A stretch of DNA of 12,242 nucleotides. Source: Bacteroidales bacterium UBA2287. Its GTDB lineage: Bacteria; Bacteroidota; Bacteroidia; Bacteroidales; Tenuifilaceae. A program made the position numbers and the translations under genes. The DNA lies in the NCBI GenBank assembly GCA_002345675.1, contig DDWL01000044.1, forward strand, positions 47,872 through 60,113. The letters are read 5' to 3'. Below the pieces are notes generated by a model. The model made no database searches. It was not told the DNA's origin and was given only the letters and a program-made list of their open reading frames with translations. Below are positions 8,176-12,242 of this stretch, one piece after another (position 1 is the stretch's first letter; every line of letters starts with the position of its first letter).

Positions 8176-8250
8176 TAAAGTATAAACTTACAAAATGCAG
8201 TAAAATGAAAGAGCATCGAAATAAACAACTAAAATGGACAATGCCCATAT

Positions 8251-8282
8251 AAAACAGGGATCTAATACTGAATCTGTTTTTT
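8251..8282 (+). terminator. Possible terminator of the rloA-rloB transcript
   Basis: AAAACAG (8251-8257) pairs with CTGTTTT (8274-8280) across a 16-base loop, with two further T. The stem is A+T-rich and the T run is partly inside the stem, so it is weak. It lies 76 bases past the rloB stop. The rest of 8176-8414 holds no convincing gene, only ORFs of about 15 codons. Confidence 0.4.
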
Positions 8283-8414
8283 AGCAGAAAGCGAGTCAAC
8301 TTAATGTCGAATTCAGGTTGGGACTAAAATAAATGTAAACAGCCCCCCTTAATTCACTTCATTTTTATTTATTTCATTACTTTAGCGTTCTCGAAAAAAC
8401 TTTAGTTTTATACA

Positions 8415-9812
8415 GTGAATAAATCGCAACTTACTGCCCAATACATAATTCTCGATACAATTGCCACCATTGCCTCTTGGATGCTTTTCAATTTGTATTT
8501 AGGTAGGTTTACCGAGTACCCCAATTTGTATTTTAGTTTGAATTTTATAGTCGAACTGGTAGTTGTTACAGTTTTTTGGCTACTTCTTTTCTATGTTAAT
8601 GGGTTTTATCACAATGTTTATAGGCGTTCGAGGCTAAAGGAATTAGGCAATTCGTTAATTGTAACACTAATTGGTATAGTCGTAGTTGTTTTTGTTGCCC
8701 ATTATAGTAGCCTTTTTCTCAATCGAATAAAGGTTTATAAGGCACTAACAATTCTTTTTACTTTTCAGTTTTCAGCTACATATTTTTTAAGGCTTTTTGT
8801 TACATCGCTGGTAATTTCGAAGATTAGGAGGTTGAAAATTTACTTTCCAACCATTATTGTTGGAACAGGAGTAAAAGCTGTTGAACTATACAGTGCCATG
8901 ACTCGAAACCCTGGTATTGAGGGAAACAGGGTTATTGGATACGTTAGTCCTGTTTCTAATTCGAGTGTTGAGCAACAAACTTTTACAAATTGTTTAGGCT
9001 CAATTGCCAACATTAGGGAAATAGTAAAAAACCATAAGGTTGAAGAGGTGATAATTGCAACTGAATCGATTGAAAATCAAGATTTAGCGAGGGTTGTTAA
9101 TGGATTAATGGGATTAAACGTTGTTGTTAAAGCAATTCCTGGGCTATACGACCATTTACTTGGAAGGGTAAAAGTTTCGTCGATTTATGGAATACCCCTA
9201 ATGCAGGTTTCGTTGCGTGCAATGCCGCTTTGGCAAGAAATTTTAAAACTATCATTGGATAAGGTACTATCGATTATTGTAGTTATATGCCTAATACCTA
9301 TGTATTTAGCATTGGCTGTAGTGGTCAAATTTTCCTCCAAAGGGCCATTGCTTTTTAAGCAGGAACGGGTTGGGCAATATGGAAAACCATTTGTGCTTTA
9401 TAAATTCCGAACAATGGTTCTTAATGCCGAGGCCAATGGGCCAGCACTTTCGAGTAAAAACGACGATAGGGTAACCTCGGTTGGTCGCTTTATGCGAAAA
9501 ACCCGACTCGACGAGCTACCAAACTTTTTCAATGTGCTTAAGGGCGATTTGTCAATTGTTGGGCCACGTCCCGAAAGGCAATTTTACATTGATAAAATTG
9601 TCGAAAAGGCGCCACATTATCTTCAACTTTTAAGAGTAAAACCGGGCATAACATCTTGGGGGCAAGTTAAGTACGGCTATGCCGAAAATGTGGACCAAAT
9701 GATTGAGCGCCTCGAGTTCGACCTGCTTTACCTCGAAAACATGTCGCTTCTGGTCGATTTTCGAATTATGGTTTACACAATAATTACGGTTTTAAGGGGA
9801 AGAGGGGTATAG
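8415..9812 (+). CDS. Polyprenyl-phosphate sugar-1-phosphate transferase (exopolysaccharide initiating enzyme)
   Basis: A 465-residue polytopic membrane enzyme of the WcaJ/WbaP-type polyisoprenyl-phosphate hexose-1-phosphate transferase family. It moves a sugar-1-phosphate from a UDP-sugar to undecaprenyl phosphate at the inner membrane, starting exopolysaccharide, capsule or O-antigen units. Hydrophobic segments lie at about 10-28, 44-62, 80-101 and 110-135. A Rossmann-like CoA_binding_3 region (IIVGTGVKAVELY, 147-159) follows. A re-entrant hydrophobic segment is at about 280-303. The catalytic domain has FKQERVGQYGKPFVLYKFRT (314-333), then RLDELPNFFNVLKGDLSIVG (364-383; D366-E367 is the catalytic pair) and GPRPE (383-387). 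The start is GTG at 8415, because an in-frame TAG lies 12 bases upstream. The sugar (glucose, galactose or other) cannot be assigned. No glycosyltransferases or Wzx/Wzy genes adjoin it, so it stands alone. Confidence 0.92.
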   Translation: MNKSQLTAQYIILDTIATIASWMLFNLYLGRFTEYPNLYFSLNFIVELVVVTVFWLLLFYVNGFYHNVYRRSRLKELGNSLIVTLIGIVVVVFVAHYSSLFLNRIKVYKALTILFTFQFSATYFLRLFVTSLVISKIRRLKIYFPTIIVGTGVKAVELYSAMTRNPGIEGNRVIGYVSPVSNSSVEQQTFTNCLGSIANIREIVKNHKVEEVIIATESIENQDLARVVNGLMGLNVVVKAIPGLYDHLLGRVKVSSIYGIPLMQVSLRAMPLWQEILKLSLDKVLSIIVVICLIPMYLALAVVVKFSSKGPLLFKQERVGQYGKPFVLYKFRTMVLNAEANGPALSSKNDDRVTSVGRFMRKTRLDELPNFFNVLKGDLSIVGPRPERQFYIDKIVEKAPHYLQLLRVKPGITSWGQVKYGYAENVDQMIERLEFDLLYLENMSLLVDFRIMVYTIITVLRGRGV

Positions 9813-9878
9813 TCTGTATTTGGAAATGTAGTCTATTGTATTAAAACGAGTTGCAAACTGGAGCATGGTTCGGATCTT

Positions 9879-9906
9879 CCTACTGACAGGTAGGCTCGCC
9901 GAAGGC
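9879..9906. repeat. REP-like double palindrome
   Basis: CCTAC (9879-9883) and GTAGG (9890-9894) form one hairpin, and GCC (9898-9900) with GGC (9904-9906) form a short second one. The tight pairing of two small GC-rich hairpins looks like a repetitive extragenic palindrome. Whether it recurs in the genome cannot be seen here. Confidence 0.4.
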
Positions 9907-9923
9907 AAACATCTAACCACAAA

Positions 9924-9941
9924 CCCCGATAACTATCGGGG
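9924..9941. repeat. Palindrome CCCCGATA-AC-TATCGGGG, first copy
   Basis: A perfect 8-bp stem with a two-base centre. It is nearly identical to the 18-base palindrome 74 bases downstream. No T run follows, so it is not itself a good terminator. Confidence 0.6.
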
Positions 9942-9997
9942 CAATAAGGTTTTACACAAAGTTCACTAAGCAGTATATATGTTTGCATTAACTTTGT

Positions 9998-10026
9998 CCC
10001 CGATAATTATCGGGGTTTGTTTTTTC
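9998..10026 (+). terminator. Palindromic terminator, probably ending the sugar transferase transcript
   Basis: CCCCGATAA directly abutting TTATCGGGG (9998-10015) is a perfect 18-base palindrome, followed by TTTG and a run of six T (10020-10025). It lies 185 bases beyond the sugar transferase stop; no better terminator lies between. On the minus strand there is no T run, so it acts on plus-strand transcripts. Confidence 0.65.
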
Positions 10027-10070
10027 TTTGCTCTCGATAGTTATGCATAGCCGTTAGGTTAAAGATAAAA

Positions 10071-10138
10071 GCGATTAGTACTTAATCGCAATATGCCGAT
10101 TTGCAAATGGCTAAGAGAATGCCGTAATTCCAGAATTA
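10071..10138. repeat. Cluster of three small palindromes
   Basis: GCGATTA (10071-10077) pairs with TAATCGC (10083-10089). GCC with GGC (10095-10097, 10109-10111) encloses the palindrome ATTTGCAAAT. TAATTC (10125-10130) pairs with GAATTA (10133-10138). None is followed by a T run. The segment leads straight into the larger structure starting at 10138, and its function is unknown. Confidence 0.4.
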
Positions 10139-10359
10139 TCAAGGCAAAGCGGTTTATAAATCCCAATAAGGTCGCCATGAGCGATGTGCGGGGGGCTGGC
10201 AAAACGGCGAGCCAGCAGTTGGGTGAATGGACTATTACGTAGTTTTTCAGCAAAGGGGCTTTGCCAACTTTGCTTGAAAAACAAGCAATAGTCCAGAGCG
10301 GGCAGAAGCTTCGTTTTGCCTTGATTCTTTGTTTCCTTTCTCATCAAGGAGAAAGGAAA
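10138..10359. other. Nested inverted-repeat element (structured RNA or MITE-like), no coding function seen
   Basis: ATCAAGGCAAA (10138-10148) and TTTGCCTTGAT (10315-10325) are perfect 11-bp inverted repeats; allowing G-U pairs the stem reaches 15 pairs (10138-10152 with 10311-10325). Inside lie a hairpin CTGGC/GCCAG (10196-10200, 10211-10215) and a 66-base hairpin (10229-10294). Immediately downstream, TTTCCTTTCTC (10332-10342) and GAGAAAGGAAA (10349-10359) form a perfect 11-bp hairpin with a six-base loop. The region is more G+C-rich than its surroundings and has no credible gene; a 78-codon reverse-strand reading frame crosses it but matches no family I recognise. It may be a repeat-family element or a structured RNA; strand and function are unknown. 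Confidence 0.45.
10229..10294. repeat. 66-base imperfect hairpin
   Basis: GGACTATT (10229-10236) pairs with AATAGTCC (10287-10294). After a small internal loop GTTTTTCA-GCAAAG (10242-10255) pairs with CTTTGC-TTGAAAAAC (10268-10282) with one bulged base. The 12-base loop can form a rival inner hairpin, GCAAAG/CTTTGC (10250-10255 with 10259-10264). Confidence 0.6.
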
Positions 10360-10614
10360 AAGGGGTAAAATGATTTTTAAAAGTTCTTATATTCGTAAGT
10401 AAAATCAGTTTAACTTAATGATTATGGTTAGATGGCGGAATTTGTGGTTAATTTTTCTTTTTAGATAGCCCATGGAACTGCGAGTAGCCCTGACTAATTA
10501 TACATACTTTATTAAGTCATAGTCAAGAATTATTCAAATATCTTCATTATCAGCGTATTGCATTTTTGTTAATAACCTGTTGGAGGTAAATCGAAAAATG
10601 ATATCTCCACAATG
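10360..10614. other. Noncoding A+T-rich stretch before dnaB
   Basis: No gene, tRNA or strong hairpin is seen here. It contains GGAGG at 10582-10586 followed 11 bases later by an ATG that opens a 12-codon frame (10598-10636, product MISPQCKFVENI). This could be a leader peptide, but its end runs over the dnaB promoter, so it is more likely chance. Confidence 0.4.
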
Positions 10615-10622
10615 TAAATTTG
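10615..10622 (+). promoter_or_regulatory. -7 promoter element of dnaB
   Basis: TAAATTTG is a perfect match to TAnnTTTG. It ends 18 bases before the ATG at 10641, which would give a very short leader of about 10-13 bases. No TTG was found at the expected -33 spacing. The in-frame TTG at 10620 lies inside this element and so is unlikely to be the translation start. Confidence 0.5.
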
Positions 10623-10640
10623 TCGAAAATATTTAAACCT

Positions 10641-12194
10641 ATGGCTGAAAAGCGACCCTATAAGAAAAACACTCCTTCGCAGGTTTCCGGAATATCGGGA
10701 TTGGATTTAGGAAAAGTTCCCCCACAGGCTCTCGACCTCGAGGAGGCCGTTTTAGGAGCAATTATGATTGAACGCGATGCCGTAATTGTTGCATCGGAAA
10801 TTCTAAAATCGGAGTGCTTTTACAAGGACAGCCATCAGCGAATTTATAGGGCAATCGAGGGACTTTACACCCGCCACGAGCCAGTCGATTTGTACACAGT
10901 TACCCAAGAACTTCACCGAAATAGCGATTTGCAAGAGGTTGGCGGAGCCGTATTTCTTGCCCAGCTTACTGCCCGAGTTGGCTCTGCAGCCCACTTGGAG
11001 TTTCACGCAAAAATTGTAGCTCAAAAGTACATTCAGCGGGAGCTTATTAGGGTTTCGAGCGAAATTCAGGTTAAGGCATTCGACGAATCGGTCGATGTTG
11101 ACGACCTGCTCGACTACTCCGAAATGGAACTTTTTAAAGTTTCCGAAGGAAATATTAAGCGCGAGTCGCAGTCCATTGCAATACTTGTAAAGCAAGCGCT
11201 TAACAATATTAAAGAAGCTGGCGAAAAACCCGACAACCTAAGCGGGGTGCCAAGTGGTTTTACAAACCTCGACAGGCTAACTTCGGGTTGGCAACCCTCC
11301 GACTTGGTTATTATTGCAGCTCGCCCATCGATGGGTAAAACAGCATTTGTACTTAGCATGGCTCGTAATATGGCCGTTGAGCATAGCCGAAGCGTAGCCT
11401 TCTTTTCGCTCGAAATGTCGAGTATTCAGCTTGTTAATCGTTTAATTGTTAGTGAAACGGGTATTCCAAGCGAAAAAATTAAAACGGGGCGTCTCGATCC
11501 CGATGAGGTTACTCAGCTAACATCGAAACTCGACAATTTAAGGGATTCAAAAATATTCATCGACGATACTCCAGCGCTTTCCATTTTCGAGTTTAGGGCA
11601 AAGTGCCGCAGGCTAAAAACCCAGCACGACATAGGAATAATAATTATCGACTACCTTCAACTTATGACTGGTCCAACCGAAACAAAGGGCAATCGCGAGC
11701 AGGAAGTAAGTACCATTTCCCGTTCGCTAAAGGCCATTGCAAAGGAACTCAATGTACCAATTATTGCACTTTCGCAGCTTAACCGTTCGGTTGAAACGCG
11801 AGGTGGAAACAAGCGACCACAGCTGTCGGACCTTCGCGAGTCGGGAGCCATTGAGCAGGATGCCGACTTGGTTATTTTTATTCACCGCCCCGAGTACTAT
11901 GGCTTTAAGGAGGATGAGGAAGGCAACTCGTACGAAGGAATTGCCGAAATTATTGTTGCCAAGCACCGTAACGGTAAAACCGACGATATTCGTCTTCGCT
12001 TCCGCAACGAGTTGGCCAAATTTACCGACGAGGAGGAAGCATTTTACCCAGTATACTCAGCTACCGATAGCCAAGCCTCAAAATCGGTTACGCTAGGTTC
12101 AAAAATGAATAGCGACCCACTCGCAGCAACCCATGGCAGCAACGATTTCGATTTTCTTACAAGCACAAAACACGACGACGAAGTGCCGTACTAG
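10641..12194 (+). CDS. dnaB: Replicative DNA helicase DnaB
   Basis: The hexameric helicase that unwinds DNA at the replication fork and recruits primase. From the ATG at 10641 the protein has 517 residues. The N-terminal primase-interaction domain starts at KVPPQALDLEEAVLGAIM (25-42). The RecA-like helicase core has Walker A ARPSMGKTAF (227-236; K233, T234), FFSLEMS (254-260), Walker B IIIIDYLQLM (333-342, D337), SQLNRSVE (378-385), DLRESGAIEQDADLV (397-411) and the arginine-finger region KHRNGKT (441-447). No intein interrupts the core, a common insertion site in DnaB. The acidic C-terminal tail (NDFDFLTSTKHDDEVPY) is low in conservation. An upstream in-frame TTG at 10620 would add seven residues but falls in the -7 box, so ATG 10641 is preferred. 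Codon use is G+C-richer than the rlo pair. Confidence 0.96.
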   Translation: MAEKRPYKKNTPSQVSGISGLDLGKVPPQALDLEEAVLGAIMIERDAVIVASEILKSECFYKDSHQRIYRAIEGLYTRHEPVDLYTVTQELHRNSDLQEVGGAVFLAQLTARVGSAAHLEFHAKIVAQKYIQRELIRVSSEIQVKAFDESVDVDDLLDYSEMELFKVSEGNIKRESQSIAILVKQALNNIKEAGEKPDNLSGVPSGFTNLDRLTSGWQPSDLVIIAARPSMGKTAFVLSMARNMAVEHSRSVAFFSLEMSSIQLVNRLIVSETGIPSEKIKTGRLDPDEVTQLTSKLDNLRDSKIFIDDTPALSIFEFRAKCRRLKTQHDIGIIIIDYLQLMTGPTETKGNREQEVSTISRSLKAIAKELNVPIIALSQLNRSVETRGGNKRPQLSDLRESGAIEQDADLVIFIHRPEYYGFKEDEEGNSYEGIAEIIVAKHRNGKTDDIRLRFRNELAKFTDEEEAFYPVYSATDSQASKSVTLGSKMNSDPLAATHGSNDFDFLTSTKHDDEVPY

Positions 12195-12242
12195 TTAACG
12201 AGAGTTCGACGTAAGTTTTTAACACAGAGGTTTTTTGTTTTG

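Noticed and set aside
8205..8284. Two tiny frames after rloB (15 and 16 codons, starting at 8205 and 8234)
   Set aside because: They are very short and have no ribosome site; the second overlaps the possible terminator. Nothing supports translation.
10059..10253. 64-codon minus-strand frame before dnaB
   Set aside because: It crosses several palindromes and overlaps another frame on the same strand; no motif or start signal was seen.
9813..10620. CRISPR array or tRNA in the long intergenic region
   Set aside because: The repeats are palindromes of different sequence and irregular spacing, and no cloverleaf with a T-loop GTTCRA motif could be found.
11737..12096. 119-codon plus-strand frame inside dnaB in another frame
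   Set aside because: It overlaps the conserved helicase core entirely and its translation shows no recognisable domain; it reflects base composition.

Overview
The window looks like the chromosome of a Bacteroidota bacterium, probably Bacteroidales or a relative (inference). The first gene ends in a type IX secretion sorting domain. Several genes are preceded by the Bacteroidota -7 element TAnnTTTG rather than by -10 boxes and Shine-Dalgarno sites. The DnaB, GcvP and PCM proteins read like the Bacteroidota versions of these enzymes.

Layout. (1) Bases 2-895, plus strand: the 3' end of a secreted FG-GAP/VCBS repeat protein with a fibronectin-like region and a C-terminal sorting domain, closed by a strong hairpin terminator that may serve both strands. 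(2) Bases 952-5891, minus strand: a run of housekeeping genes. In transcription order these are pcm (protein-L-isoaspartate methyltransferase) and, 11 bases later, an MBL-fold glyoxalase-II-like hydrolase; then gcvP (full-length glycine decarboxylase) with its own terminator; then thpR (RNA 2',3'-cyclic phosphodiesterase). (3) Bases 6116-8282, plus strand: an A+T-rich two-gene module, an RloA-type AAA/ABC ATPase overlapping an RloB-family protein. Its promoter carries a perfect 9-bp inverted repeat overlapping the -7 box. This is the most likely accessory or defence island in the window. (4) Bases 8415-9812: a membrane polyprenyl-phosphate sugar-1-phosphate transferase that starts exopolysaccharide or O-antigen synthesis. 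(5) Bases 9813-10640: about 830 bases without a credible gene but full of palindromes, including a REP-like pair, two CCCCGATA palindromes and a nested multi-hairpin structure at 10138-10359. (6) Bases 10641-12194: replicative helicase dnaB with a perfect -7 element just upstream.

The housekeeping genes serve unrelated pathways: glycine cleavage, protein repair, thiolester/MBL hydrolysis, envelope polysaccharide and replication. Two parts deserve attention. One is the RloA/RloB pair, whose split ATPase plus TOPRIM-like partner resembles OLD/Gabija/PARIS defence architectures. The other is the structured noncoding stretch upstream of dnaB. No tRNA, rRNA, CRISPR array, transposase or integrase was seen.
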